Of a DNA stretch of 64,000 nucleotides, positions 1 through 8,566 are shown one piece after another (position 1 is the first letter of the stretch; every line of letters starts with the position of its first letter). The notes under the pieces are model-generated. The model had not been told where the DNA came from. It did not search any database and worked only from the letters and a program-made list of their open reading frames with translations. Origin of the DNA: Chloroflexota bacterium (GTDB lineage: Bacteria > Chloroflexota > Anaerolineae > Aggregatilineales > Phototrophicaceae); the NCBI GenBank assembly GCA_011523705.1, contig WTGC01000004.1, positions 184,633 through 248,632 on the forward strand. Direction: 5' to 3'. The position numbers were made by a program, and so were the translations under genes.

Positions 1-269
1 ACCCCTTCACCGAGTCGCAAATTCAGGACGCCATCGATCTGATTTTGGCGCGCTCAACATCGATCCTGATCGCCCATCGCCTCAGCACCGTGCGCAGCGC
101 CGACCGCATTATCGTCTTGCGCGATGGCGCGATCATTGAGCAAGGCAATCATGAGGCGCTGATGCGCGACAGTGGACATTACGCCGAACTGTACAATACT
201 TACTTCCGGCATCAATCATTGAATTACATCGAGCGGGCGAAAGACAGGTTCGCCGTGGAAGCGCACTGA
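1..269 (+). CDS. ABC transporter ATP-binding/permease protein, C-terminal fragment
   Basis: The gene enters from the left edge; its reading frame starts at position 3. What remains is the end of an ABC-type nucleotide-binding domain: the region after the D-loop, then the H-loop signature in [13 protein letters not shown], then the usual [17 protein letters not shown] strand-helix and a short C-terminal tail. This arrangement is typical of exporters in which membrane and ATPase domains are fused (MsbA/MDR-like), because the tail ends with the '[10 protein letters not shown]' type helix seen in that group. Walker A, signature and membrane domain lie outside the window, so substrate and direction cannot be stated. 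The family call is firm; the exporter subtype is inference. Confidence 0.9.
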   Translation, partial: PFTESQIQDAIDLILARSTSILIAHRLSTVRSADRIIVLRDGAIIEQGNHEALMRDSGHYAELYNTYFRHQSLNYIERAKDRFAVEAH

Positions 270-351
270 ACGGGCGAGTCCGCTGACCGGGTCGCGCGAT
301 TGCATTCTCCGACTGCGCCCGTATTGCTCTATTGAAGAATCTGCATATATT

Positions 352-378
352 TTGAAGCGTTGGATTTCGCATTATACT
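352..378 (+). promoter_or_regulatory. Putative sigma-70 promoter for the GT-C gene at 405
   Basis: TTGAAG at 352-357 and TATACT at 373-378 are separated by 15 bp, shorter than ideal. The gap follows the end of the ABC gene and the -10 lies 26 bp before the GTG start. The AT-rich context stands out from the surrounding sequence. The short spacer keeps confidence low. Confidence 0.35.
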
Positions 379-404
379 TTGAATTGGCGCTGTAGCCACA
401 ACGT

Positions 405-2972
405 GTGAAGATCGAACGAAAGCGCCTCGCGATCATGCTTGCGAGAACCGCTCAACTGAAGCTTAAAGGGCGCCGCCTATTCAAGCGATTGATGGCGGGC
501 GTCGAGCGTGTCACTGAGTTGCTGCTTTGGATTTGGCGCTGGCTGAACTCGCTTGACATTCCCCTCAGCCCCCTGCAGTGGATTTTGCTGTTCTATCTGC
601 TGTTTGGGCTCATCTATGCCTTTGCGACGCCTGCTTTTGAGGCAAACGAAGAGCTCTGGCATTTTGGATACGTAGAGCATCTGCGTGAGACCGGCAACCT
701 CCCAGCGCAGAGCCTGTACCAGCGGCATACGATTTACCGGCATCACGGCAGCCAGCCGCCGCTGTATTACGCCTTGATGGCGATCGTGACGGCGCCGATC
801 AACATCGACGACGCGGGCGAATTCCGCCGGCTGAACCCGCACGTCAACATATCTCAGCCAAGTTCCTTTGGCAACAAGAACTTAATCGTTCATGATGATT
901 CGCTTTTTCTCTTCCGTGGCGCCGGCTTGGCGGTCTTGATCACACGGGCGCTGGGAATCGCCTTCGGCGCCGGCACAATCGTTTTCGTTTACAAGATTGG
1001 CGAGCTGATCGCGCCGCAGCGGCAAACCGTCGCCTTCGTCGCCGGGGGAATAACCGGCTTAAATCCAATGTTCATCTTCGTCACCGCGTCGGTCAACAAT
1101 GACGCGCTTGCAATGCTCCTCAACGGCGCGCTGATCTGGCTGCTGCTGCGTACAATGCGCGACGGTTTCTCGCTGCGCGCCATCCTGATGCTGGCTCTGC
1201 TGTTTGCCTTATCCAGTCTGACGAAACTGACCGGCTTGGCGCTATTTCCGGTTCTGCTGGGCGTCGCCGTCTTTGTTCAGCGCAAGACAGGTGATCGTCG
1301 TGGCTTGCTGTTATTGTTGTACGCCCTAGCGCTGGGCTGGCTGCTGATCGCCGGCTGGTGGTATTTCCGCAATTTTCAGCTTTACGGCGAGCCCTTGGGC
1401 ATCATCACCATGGCTGAACTCGCGGGCCCGCGCGATCCAACCTTCAACCTGGCCGACGTCTTCGCCGAATATCAGCAATTTCGCATGTCCTTCTGGGGGC
1501 TGTTTGGCGCGCTCAACATTCAGGTGGCGAGCATTATCTATTTGCTGCTGGATCTGATGGCAGTCCTGAGTCTGATCGGCTGCGTTTTTCTCGGGCTGCA
1601 GTTGCTGGCGATCAGCGATTTTGCCTATGCCCGCTACGAATTGGCGCATCTGCTGACGCTCGCCAGCGCCATTTTGCTTCTGTGGCTGGGCGTTCTGTAC
1701 TGGAGCACATTGACGCGCGCGGCGGAGGGGCGCATGCTCTTCCCGCTGATCGCCGTGGTCAGCCCTCTGCTGGCGGTGGGCTTTGTCGAAGTCGTCTGGT
1801 GGATCGTATTCTCGTTGCGGCCGCCGAATCTGGAATTCGTCCGCGCTGGCGACGCCGTGCCCAAAGAATTGCTGCACAGCACCATGCTCTGGCAACTGAA
1901 ATTTCTCGCCGTTGTGGCTGCCTTCGTACCGTTCACAGTCATCGCCGGTCAATACAACGCGCCACAACCAGTGGAGGCGCCTCCGGAACGGGCGCAGCCG
2001 CTCTATGCGGCCTTCGGCGATGTCGCGCTGATCGCTTACGAGCGCGTCGACCGTCGATACAATACCGATGACTCGGTTCGGCTCACGCTTTACTGGCAAG
2101 TGTTGCGGCAATCAGCGGACGACAACAGCATTCATCTCACTCTGGTTGACGATCGCGGGCAAGCGATCGGCCGCTATGTCACATATCCGGGCGCCGGCAG
2201 CTTGCGCACATCGCGCTGGCAGGCGGGCTTGATCTATCCTGACGAATATGTGATCAACATCAGCGGCGCCGCCTACGGGCGCTATCCCTTTGATTTGCGC
2301 GTCGAGTGGAAAGGCGGGCCGCGCTCGGCATCGATTCCCGCGGCAAACGCCGAAGGTGACAGGATTGAGCCGGTGCTATTGGATATCGGCGCGGTCGTCA
2401 CGGCTAGATACCAGCAACCCGCTTCCGGCTACAGCGAGATTCCAGTGGATACTCAGCCGGTATTCGCCGAGACGATTCGCCTCGAATCCTTCAAGCCCAA
2501 CTTGAGTCAAAACGAGATCTCGCTCAGTTGGAAAGCCGAATCGACGCCGGAGGAAAACTACACGGTCTTCGCCCATCTGCTGGATGCGGATGGCAATATC
2601 ATCAGCCAGGACGACAATACGCCTCGCCTGCCAACCAGGTACTGGCGCTGGGGCGAGTCATTCACAACCTTTCACAGTTTTGACCCCGCCTACAATATGC
2701 TCGATTACAAAGTCGCCGTCGGTTTGTATATTTTCGATGGCTTGACCTACCCCAAGTTGGAATACAGCATAAGCGTTGAAGAAGAGGACGAAGTCAAGGA
2801 GCTCGTTTTCGATTCCTTCACCGTTCCCTGGGAAATCGCGCCGGAAGTGATCGAGTTAACGCCGACGGCCGCCCCAACTGGCGAAGGAGAGGAGGTTGAA
2901 TCTTCAGACTTGCAAGTTACCCATGAGGGCGGCGTATCCGAATCAGACGATGTGAGCGTGACCAAGCCTTAG
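405..2972 (+). CDS. GT-C type membrane glycosyltransferase-like protein (855 aa)
   Basis: This is a large polytopic membrane protein. An N-terminal basic stretch is followed by a first TM near residues 55-75 and then a first outer loop carrying the acidic motif EANEELWH, as expected for the metal/substrate site of GT-C enzymes such as ArnT and the PMT family. About ten more hydrophobic segments follow up to residue ~510, then a soluble C-terminal half (~520-855) with two beta-rich stretches and a Ser/Glu-rich end. GT-C enzymes transfer sugars from polyprenyl-phosphate carriers on the outer face of the membrane; the substrate here is unknown. The start is GTG at 405; an in-frame ATG at 435 is an alternative. 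The stop codon overlaps the stop of the convergent neighbour by 4 bases. DUF2142-like is another possible family name. Confidence 0.75.
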   Translation: MKIERKRLAIMLARTAQLKLKGRRLFKRLMAGVERVTELLLWIWRWLNSLDIPLSPLQWILLFYLLFGLIYAFATPAFEANEELWHFGYVEHLRETGNLPAQSLYQRHTIYRHHGSQPPLYYALMAIVTAPINIDDAGEFRRLNPHVNISQPSSFGNKNLIVHDDSLFLFRGAGLAVLITRALGIAFGAGTIVFVYKIGELIAPQRQTVAFVAGGITGLNPMFIFVTASVNNDALAMLLNGALIWLLLRTMRDGFSLRAILMLALLFALSSLTKLTGLALFPVLLGVAVFVQRKTGDRRGLLLLLYALALGWLLIAGWWYFRNFQLYGEPLGIITMAELAGPRDPTFNLADVFAEYQQFRMSFWGLFGALNIQVASIIYLLLDLMAVLSLIGCVFLGLQLLAISDFAYARYELAHLLTLASAILLLWLGVLYWSTLTRAAEGRMLFPLIAVVSPLLAVGFVEVVWWIVFSLRPPNLEFVRAGDAVPKELLHSTMLWQLKFLAVVAAFVPFTVIAGQYNAPQPVEAPPERAQPLYAAFGDVALIAYERVDRRYNTDDSVRLTLYWQVLRQSADDNSIHLTLVDDRGQAIGRYVTYPGAGSLRTSRWQAGLIYPDEYVINISGAAYGRYPFDLRVEWKGGPRSASIPAANAEGDRIEPVLLDIGAVVTARYQQPASGYSEIPVDTQPVFAETIRLESFKPNLSQNEISLSWKAESTPEENYTVFAHLLDADGNIISQDDNTPRLPTRYWRWGESFTTFHSFDPAYNMLDYKVAVGLYIFDGLTYPKLEYSISVEEEDEVKELVFDSFTVPWEIAPEVIELTPTAAPTGEGEEVESSDLQVTHEGGVSESDDVSVTKP

Positions 2973-4936
2973 GGTTCGCGATTACCAAGCGAAATATCGA
3001 CGCTCTGCCCTTCGGGATTGCCCTGCGAATCAAGCAGGTCAAGATTTGTAATCTTCCCCGCGTCCTTGCCAACCCCCAGACGGTAGAGCGCAACCTTTAG
3101 CGTCTTCGCGCCAGCGTTTGCATCAATGGGTCCCCAGGTGAGCAAGCGATCGCCTTCGCACCAATGTCGTCCATGCCAGAACCTGGCGTCCAGCTGACTA
3201 ACGCGCTCGCCCCCGGCGTCATACAGCTGCGCGCTGTACTGATAATCGGCGCCGACCTGACGAGCGGGCAGCCGCCACTCCAAAATCACGCTTTCATTTT
3301 CCAGGCGATATCCGCTTAATCGCAGGCCATTGGCGAAGCGCTCCGTCTCTATCGGCACAGTTTTCATGCCAGACCAGCTCGGCGCTGCTTGCCACTGGTA
3401 TAGGAAGTAATCTTCGCCGCCCCGCCTGGTTTGGAATCGTTTGGGCATTTCATGACGATATAAATCGGTCACGTGGCCGGCTGGCGCGCCGGGAGCGATG
3501 ACCGCGGCGAAGGGTCCCCGGGGAAAGACAGCGTAGCCATCGGGGACGATTGTGCGCACGCAAGCCACTTCGTCCCACAGCAGCGTATCCCAAACCGCGA
3601 CCTCGTGATGCAGATTCCAAGCCATGCCGCCAGCCAAAATCACGACATCTCCCGCGGGCGACAGCTCGCCGCGCAAAGGCATGAGTCTTGCCAAGGGCGT
3701 TGTGAATCCGGGATACGCGATATGGCGCTCTCCAATGTAATTCAACGCCGCGCGCCACTGAAAAACTTGGAGCGCCAGGATCAGGACGAATGTGAACCAC
3801 AAGGCGACTTGAAGTGGGCGCCATCGCGCGACCATCCGCAGCAGAGATTCGACACCGTATCCCATCAGCAGTGCCAAGGCTGGAATCGAAGGGATGAAAT
3901 AATGAATGTAGACCGGCGTCCACTCGACAATGAGAAACAGGGACGGCAGAAATGCCCAAAGCGACAGAAGAATGGCGAATCGTCGCGCTCGCTGGAATAG
4001 CGCACCGACGCCGATGAGCAGCGTTGGAATCAATATTAGGGAAAGCGCGTGCAATGGCGGGTATTCCGCCGCCAGCTCGGCCGCCAGATCCGGCGCCAGC
4101 CAGGATTCCAATCCGGCGCCGGATGCGAGCTGCCCGATGGCGCTGATGGAGACGAAGCTGACTTCAGGTCCGCCCGCAGCAGACCGATCGAGGGCGTCGG
4201 AAATCCGCGCCGGATCCACCGCCAACGTCTTCCTGAGACCGATTGCGTAGGGCGAGACTACAATCAGGGACAAAATCAGCCCGGCGATGAGGGCGCGAAA
4301 ATGAATCCCTTCCCTTCCGATCCATACAGTGGCTGGTATTAGAACAAGCAAGGGTCCTGCGGCGAAATGGAACTGAATGCCAAAGAGCAAAATCGGCAGA
4401 CTCAGGCATTGCGCCAGCGCGACCGAGCGCCTACGCGGACGCTCCGCTCGATTCTCGTAGAAACCATGGAATAATAGCAGAAAGCCAAAAAGTACAATTG
4501 GCGTATGCAGCTCTTGCGCCCAGATTTTGCGGCTGAAGAGAACCGCCCAGGGGTTGATGGCGTAAAGCAGGCCGGCGATCAAGGCGATGCGCTGGCCACC
4601 ATAGCGCCGCGCCAGGAACCAAAGCAAGGTGACGCCGATGACATTCCAAGCCATGATGACATGAATCACGAAGGCGGGGTTGGAAGACAGGGCAAAGGGT
4701 ATTGCCAGGGCATAAACGCTGACCGGCGGATTCGGAATGCCGGTTGATGACAGAATGCCGGTCAGTGGAAAGCGCAGCCCATCGGCCAACTCCAGCGCCA
4801 TGGTCGCGAGCATCGCGTCGTCATGAAAGTATTCAACCACATCGCCGCGGCTGAAGCGCATGGCGGCGGCAAAAAAAACTACCAGCAGCAGCCCCGCCAA
4901 ATCGCGCCGGTGATCCAGGAAATACGAGCGCGACAT
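2969..4936 (-). CDS. GT-C type (GT39/PMT-like) membrane glycosyltransferase
   Basis: This is a polytopic protein of 655 residues. After a first TM it has an acidic loop motif (EYFHDDAMLA) followed by a Pro/Gly-rich loop, then ~10 further TM segments, and a soluble C-terminal domain from ~residue 450 that is rich in beta strands. The architecture matches dolichyl/polyprenyl-phosphate-mannose-type glycosyltransferases (GT39 superfamily); the sugar donor and acceptor are not known. ATG at 4936 is preferred over the TTG one codon upstream because GAGG lies at the right distance before it. It sits 55 bp downstream of the HIT gene on the same strand, so the two are probably co-transcribed. Its end overlaps the convergent gene at 405-2972 in the tetranucleotide TTAG. 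Confidence 0.75.
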   Translation of the reverse strand: MSRSYFLDHRRDLAGLLLVVFFAAAMRFSRGDVVEYFHDDAMLATMALELADGLRFPLTGILSSTGIPNPPVSVYALAIPFALSSNPAFVIHVIMAWNVIGVTLLWFLARRYGGQRIALIAGLLYAINPWAVLFSRKIWAQELHTPIVLFGFLLLFHGFYENRAERPRRRSVALAQCLSLPILLFGIQFHFAAGPLLVLIPATVWIGREGIHFRALIAGLILSLIVVSPYAIGLRKTLAVDPARISDALDRSAAGGPEVSFVSISAIGQLASGAGLESWLAPDLAAELAAEYPPLHALSLILIPTLLIGVGALFQRARRFAILLSLWAFLPSLFLIVEWTPVYIHYFIPSIPALALLMGYGVESLLRMVARWRPLQVALWFTFVLILALQVFQWRAALNYIGERHIAYPGFTTPLARLMPLRGELSPAGDVVILAGGMAWNLHHEVAVWDTLLWDEVACVRTIVPDGYAVFPRGPFAAVIAPGAPAGHVTDLYRHEMPKRFQTRRGGEDYFLYQWQAAPSWSGMKTVPIETERFANGLRLSGYRLENESVILEWRLPARQVGADYQYSAQLYDAGGERVSQLDARFWHGRHWCEGDRLLTWGPIDANAGAKTLKVALYRLGVGKDAGKITNLDLLDSQGNPEGQSVDISLGNREP

Positions 4937-4991
4937 CAAGACCTCGTCAGCCCGCTGAATTCAATTCTATATCGAGATGGACGCCGTCGTA

Positions 4992-5510
4992 TCATGCGCC
5001 GGGGTCTTGCAAGGGTCCGTAGAGCTGTTCCCAGGCGGAGCGCATCTGCTCTGCTAGATTTGACAAAGTGTCGGGCACGGTGCGCGTTCCGCCGATGCAC
5101 TCCATGAAGCTGTGATCGCCATCCCAGCGCGGCACAATATGAAAATGAAAATGCGCCGCGATTCCTGCGCCGGCCGCTGCTCCGATATTGGCGCCGATGT
5201 TGAATGCCGGCGGATCCGCAATTTCGCGCAGCGCGCCCATCGTGCGATTCGTCATCAGCGCCAAGTCCGCCAAGGTGTCCGCGCTCATATCTTCCGTCGA
5301 CGCGACATGCGCATAAGGAATGATCATCGTGTGACCGTAGGTGTAGGGATAGCGATTGAGCGCCGCGAATGTATGCCCTGATCGAGCGATGACATGCTGC
5401 CTTAGGTCGTCTTCGGGCAGTTGGGCGAATTGGCAGAATATACACGAGTCAAATCCTTTGCCTTTGCCCTTGATGTATGCCATTCGCCATGGCGCCCAGA
5501 TCTGATTCAT
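4992..5510 (-). CDS. HIT family hydrolase / Ap4A phosphorylase-like
   Basis: The 172-residue protein carries the histidine-triad signature H-x-H-x-H at residues 120-124, which supplies the nucleophilic histidine that attacks the alpha-phosphate of nucleotides. A CIFC pair at residues 23-26 matches the zinc-binding Cys pair found in bacterial Ap4A phosphorylase-like HIT proteins. The YGHTMIIPYAH core strand is also typical. Expected role: cleavage of dinucleoside polyphosphates or nucleotidyl conjugates in the cytosol. ATG at 5510 is chosen because AAGGAGG lies directly before it; upstream extension lacks family similarity. It is divergent from birA and likely heads a two-gene operon with the downstream GT-C gene. 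Confidence 0.92.
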   Translation of the reverse strand: MNQIWAPWRMAYIKGKGKGFDSCIFCQFAQLPEDDLRQHVIARSGHTFAALNRYPYTYGHTMIIPYAHVASTEDMSADTLADLALMTNRTMGALREIADPPAFNIGANIGAAAGAGIAAHFHFHIVPRWDGDHSFMECIGGTRTVPDTLSNLAEQMRSAWEQLYGPLQDPGA

Positions 5511-5609
5511 GTTCCTCCTTTTGCGCAGGCAGGCGCTACGGCTCGGCATCGATCGCCGGCATAATAGACGTCCTCGCCGGCGGCAACCTTCGCCCCGCCA
5601 GACAAGTCT

Positions 5610-5639
5610 ATTCTAGCCAGGTTGCCAAGTCTGATACAA
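5610..5639 (-). promoter_or_regulatory. Putative promoter of the HIT gene, overlapping the birA promoter
   Basis: On the minus strand TTGTAT (5634-5639) and TAGAAT (5610-5615) are separated by 18 bp. The -35 box lies on top of the -10 box of the divergent birA promoter, so RNA polymerase can probably occupy only one direction at a time. The leader to the ATG would be about 95 nt. Confidence 0.5.
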
Positions 5640-5640
5640 T
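5611..5640 (+). promoter_or_regulatory. Putative extended -10 promoter of birA
   Basis: TGATACAAT at 5632-5640 is a TGnTACAAT extended -10 element. A weak -35 (TTCTAG, 5611-5616) lies 18 bp upstream. It points toward the biotin ligase gene and overlaps the HIT promoter almost symmetrically. Confidence 0.5.
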
Positions 5641-5670
5641 GCGCAGCACCGAATGCGAACAGGAGATAAA

Positions 5671-6426
5671 GTGACGCTGTCGCAAGAGTTGCTGGAACAG
5701 CGACTAACCCGACCCTTCAAGTACTTTGAGCGGGTCGGTAGCAGCAATGATGAGGCCCTAGCCTGGCTGGCGGCTGGCGCGCCCGAAGGCGCCGCCGTCA
5801 TTGCCAACGAGCAAACGCGTGGACGCGGACGCAAGGGGCGCCACTGGCATACACCGCCAGACGTGGCGCTGGCGCTGTCTCTCATTTTGAAGCCCGACAG
5901 CGCGCTTCTGCCGCGATTGAACATGGTTGCCGCCCTGAGCGTCCATGATCTCGCCCGCGAGTGTGGATGCGAAGTCGTCGGCATCAAATGGCCCAATGAT
6001 GTGCAAGTCAACGGACTGAAGGTCAGCGGCGTTCTGCCGGAGGCCATCTGGGAAGCGGGAGAGCTGCGCGGCGCCGTCCTTGGCATCGGCCTTAACGTGC
6101 GAGCAGATTTCAGCGGGGCCGCACTGCGAGAAAAGGCCATCAGCCTGGAATACGTCGTCAAGAGGCGGCTGGACCGCGTTGATTTGATCGTTGCCCTGCT
6201 GCGCCGGATCGATCACTGGTATTGCCGGATTGCAGCGCCGAGCCTCTTGTCGACCTGGAAGTCCCGACTCAATAGCTTGGGTAAAAGAGTTACTGTAGAC
6301 GGCGTCACGGGCGTCGCGCTGAATGTGACTGCGGAAGGCGCTTTGTTGATCCGCGACGATAACGGGCATGTTCATAAAGCCAACACGGCTGATCTCACCT
6401 TTCATTCGGCAAATGAGAGTCGATAA
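5671..6426 (+). CDS. birA: Biotin--[acetyl-CoA-carboxylase] ligase
   Basis: This ~251-residue enzyme activates biotin to biotinyl-5'-AMP and transfers it to the carrier lysine of biotin-dependent carboxylases in the cytosol. It has the biotinoyl-AMP loop GRGRKGRHW near residues 51-59, the KWPNDV motif, the G(I)GLNV strand and a C-terminal SH3-like domain. There is no N-terminal helix-turn-helix, so this is a class I ligase, not a biotin repressor. GTG at 5671 is preferred because AGGAG lies 5 bases before it; ATG at 5653 would add six residues without a ribosome site. The next gene starts immediately after the stop codon, so the two are translated from one message. Confidence 0.93.
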   Translation: MTLSQELLEQRLTRPFKYFERVGSSNDEALAWLAAGAPEGAAVIANEQTRGRGRKGRHWHTPPDVALALSLILKPDSALLPRLNMVAALSVHDLARECGCEVVGIKWPNDVQVNGLKVSGVLPEAIWEAGELRGAVLGIGLNVRADFSGAALREKAISLEYVVKRRLDRVDLIVALLRRIDHWYCRIAAPSLLSTWKSRLNSLGKRVTVDGVTGVALNVTAEGALLIRDDNGHVHKANTADLTFHSANESR

Positions 6427-7794
6427 ATGAGCCGGATACGTTTCGAATGGGATGTCGAATCGCAGCAAATCGAGCGCTTTGACAGCGAAGATCTGGAATC
6501 AAAGCGGCGGCGGCGGCGCAACGCGCTGTTGTTGGCCGCGCTAATCGGCCTGCTTCTGGCAACAATCGCGCTTATCCTGCTTTTTGTCAGGCAGCGCATT
6601 CATGAGGTCGAGACTCAGTACGCTCAGCTTTTGCAAGACACGGTCAAAGCCGAGGTAGCCGCTCTCCGCATCGGCGATCTCAACAGCTTTCTCAATTTGC
6701 AAGATTCAGAAGATGCCGACTGGATAAATCGCCAGCGCCTCATGTTTCAGCGCTATGGCGACCTCAAGTCGAGCGGCGCCATCGAGCTGACTGGCAGCAT
6801 ACTGGCGGTGGACATTGCCGCGGAACACGCCCGCGCGCTGGTGCAGGAAGACATCAACAAGCTGCCTTACGCGAGGCTGTGGTTTTATCGCCGCAACGGC
6901 GACGGCTGGCGGCATGTCGCGCCGGACTACAGCTTTTGGGGCGAGCCAGACAGCATTGAGTCTTCAGACGTCCTGGTCAATTTTCGCGGCGCCGATCGCG
7001 AGTTTGCGCGGCAGGTGAGCGCGGCGCTGCAAGATTGGATCGCCAGCGGCTGTGCGATTCTAGATTGTGGCGATTTGCCCAAACTGTCGGTTGAAATTGA
7101 TCCGCAAGCGACGAGTGAAATCGCCTGGATGAACGAGCCGGCGATTCGCCTGCAAATCCGTTCACCCTATGTTGATATCGCGCGCGCCGATACGCCTTTT
7201 GATGGCCGGCTGCAATTGCTCGCTAGCAGAATGCTGGCCGAGCGCCTCATCGACGCCCACACCGGCGAGCTGGCAGTGGCCTACCCCCATGACGCCTACT
7301 ATCTGCGAGGAGCGGCGATCGCCTGGCTCAGCGAAGTGTTCACCCGCCTGGACAGCGGCGCCGTCTTGATGCGGTCACTGGCGGAGAATTACGACGATGA
7401 CACGGTCGCGCGGATGCTGACGAAATTATACGCCACCAGCGATATGTCCATCCTGGAAGCGGCGCTCGCGCAGCCGCTGGAAGGCGCGAGCTTGGACTGG
7501 CGCGACTTCATTGAATGGCGCTTGGCGCTTGAAAACGAATTGTTCAGCGCGCGCAGGCAAAACGAATGGCTCAGCCTGTATGATACGTCAGATGCACAAG
7601 TACGACAGGTAGCATACGAGCGCTACAGCCGCAGCGAATCCGCGCCTGATTACCGAGTCATTGATCAGCTGATTTGGTCAAAGCCCGACGGCGGCTCCCA
7701 ATTGCGCGTCACCGTACGGGCGCGCGTAGACAGCGTCGCGGACGAGATCATCTTGTTCAATCTAGTCAACAGCGTGTGGAAGCGGGCAAGCTGA
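6427..7794 (+). CDS. Single-pass membrane protein of unknown function
   Basis: I do not recognise this 455-residue protein. It has an acidic N-terminus, a run of Arg/Lys at ~27-31, one strong TM segment (~33-54), and a large domain that would lie outside the membrane by the positive-inside rule. The outer part begins with a charged helical stretch and continues as a mixed alpha/beta domain of ~400 residues. A region near residues 280-310 (segment AYPHDAYYLRG...) is placed like the active-site helix of MA-like gluzincin peptidases, but there is no HExxH, so any relation is speculative. Its ATG follows the birA stop codon directly (TAA then ATG), implying co-transcription; a functional link to biotin is not evident. 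Confidence 0.7.
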   Translation: MSRIRFEWDVESQQIERFDSEDLESKRRRRRNALLLAALIGLLLATIALILLFVRQRIHEVETQYAQLLQDTVKAEVAALRIGDLNSFLNLQDSEDADWINRQRLMFQRYGDLKSSGAIELTGSILAVDIAAEHARALVQEDINKLPYARLWFYRRNGDGWRHVAPDYSFWGEPDSIESSDVLVNFRGADREFARQVSAALQDWIASGCAILDCGDLPKLSVEIDPQATSEIAWMNEPAIRLQIRSPYVDIARADTPFDGRLQLLASRMLAERLIDAHTGELAVAYPHDAYYLRGAAIAWLSEVFTRLDSGAVLMRSLAENYDDDTVARMLTKLYATSDMSILEAALAQPLEGASLDWRDFIEWRLALENELFSARRQNEWLSLYDTSDAQVRQVAYERYSRSESAPDYRVIDQLIWSKPDGGSQLRVTVRARVDSVADEIILFNLVNSVWKRAS

Positions 7795-7842
7795 CTTCAG
7801 CGTCGCCGTGTGACTTGCAGCGGTCGAAGCGCTTGGCGCCGG

Positions 7843-7878
7843 AAAAAGCACGGGTCCGCAATCGCTATTGCAGACCCG
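7843..7878 (-). terminator. Rho-independent terminator of the gene at 7906-8412
   Basis: The arms CGGGTC (7851-7856) and GACCCG (7873-7878), extended inward by GCAAT/ATTGC around a CGCT loop with one mismatch, form a strong hairpin. Read on the minus strand it is followed by TTTTT (complement of 7843-7847). It lies about 28 bp beyond the stop of the minus-strand gene. On the plus strand there is no T-run, though the stem could slow polymerase from the convergent birA operon. Confidence 0.75.
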
Positions 7879-7905
7879 CTAGTTGTTGGCTTTCGGAAGG
7901 TCTCT

Positions 7906-8412
7906 TTATTCGTCCATTGCCGTCATTCGACGGTCGCGCAGGGCAACCAGGAATGCAAGCGAGTGACCAAAGATGACGTGGCCGAATAGCGACGGATCAT
8001 TCAGATTGATCTGCAGCACGTCGCCGCCAGCGATGGCAGGCATAATGATCAGGCCGCCGATGATCCACCAAATGACGCCGTAGATCAAGCCGCCTACGGC
8101 GATGTTATACAGCGGACTGCCTAAATCGACGTATTGCATGAAGAGCCCGGTGTAGAGCGCGCCGATCACCGCGCTGATGATGATATGCAGGATGAAACCG
8201 ATCAAGGCGTCCGCCCCGATCATCCCGCCTACCATTCCGAGCATGCCGGCATTCATCGTGTTGGCGCCCTGCTCGACGGCTGTCACCATTCCAGCGTCGT
8301 CCGTTGTAACCATTGGGGCGCCCGGCACCACGCTCGCCCCAATAAAGGCGAGGAAGAGATACCCGGCGATAATCCCCGGAATAATCCCCCTCATCATTTT
8401 ATCGCTGTCCAT
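7906..8412 (-). CDS. Small polytopic membrane protein, unknown function
   Basis: This 168-residue protein has four to five hydrophobic segments: residues ~8-28, ~55-80, ~80-95 (a Gly/Ala/Ile-rich pair), ~103-125 and ~145-158. It is Gly/Met/Ile-rich and ends in a short basic/acidic tail. It loosely resembles the small YagU/DUF1440-like or DUF6789-like integral membrane proteins, but I cannot assign a family. The start is certain: AGGAGG sits 7 bases before the ATG. The gene stands alone with its own promoter, a structured ~100-nt leader and a terminator, so it is an independently regulated single-gene unit. Confidence 0.8.
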   Translation of the reverse strand: MDSDKMMRGIIPGIIAGYLFLAFIGASVVPGAPMVTTDDAGMVTAVEQGANTMNAGMLGMVGGMIGADALIGFILHIIISAVIGALYTGLFMQYVDLGSPLYNIAVGGLIYGVIWWIIGGLIIMPAIAGGDVLQINLNDPSLFGHVIFGHSLAFLVALRDRRMTAMDE

Positions 8413-8454
8413 TTTGATTCCTCCTAAGAATGCTAAGAACTACGATGCGATGCA

Positions 8455-8500
8455 AGATGTAATGACATCTATATATAGGTAAGATTCATAAGAACTTACC
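8455..8500 (-). other. Structured 5' leader: two hairpins ahead of gene 7906-8412
   Basis: Between the predicted start of transcription (~8510, minus strand) and the ATG at 8412 lie two inverted repeats. The first, GGTAAG (8478-8483) with CTTACC (8495-8500), extends inward by TTC/GAA to about 9 bp with one bulged base. The second, AGATGT (8455-8460) with ACATCT (8465-8470), closes a 4-base loop. They are transcribed as the leader RNA of this gene and could act in mRNA stability or translation control. No known riboswitch is recognised. Confidence 0.45.
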
Positions 8501-8516
8501 CGCGTCAGTTGTCCAT

Positions 8517-8545
8517 AGTATATACAAGACAATTCTCACAGGCAA
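8517..8545 (-). promoter_or_regulatory. Sigma-70 promoter of gene 7906-8412
   Basis: Minus-strand TTGCCT (8540-8545) and TATACT (8517-8522) with exactly 17 bp between them. Transcription would start near 8510, giving a leader of about 98 nt. Confidence 0.65.
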
Positions 8546-8566
8546 GTAATTTCCGCAAAGAATTGT
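8529..8566. promoter_or_regulatory. Inverted repeat overlapping the promoter (possible operator)
   Basis: ACAATTCT at 8529-8536 is repeated in inverted form, AGAATTGT, at 8559-8566 with 22 bp between the arms. One arm lies within the -35/-10 spacer of the minus-strand promoter and the other just upstream of its -35, a layout suited to a dimeric repressor or activator. No regulator is encoded next door. Confidence 0.4.
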
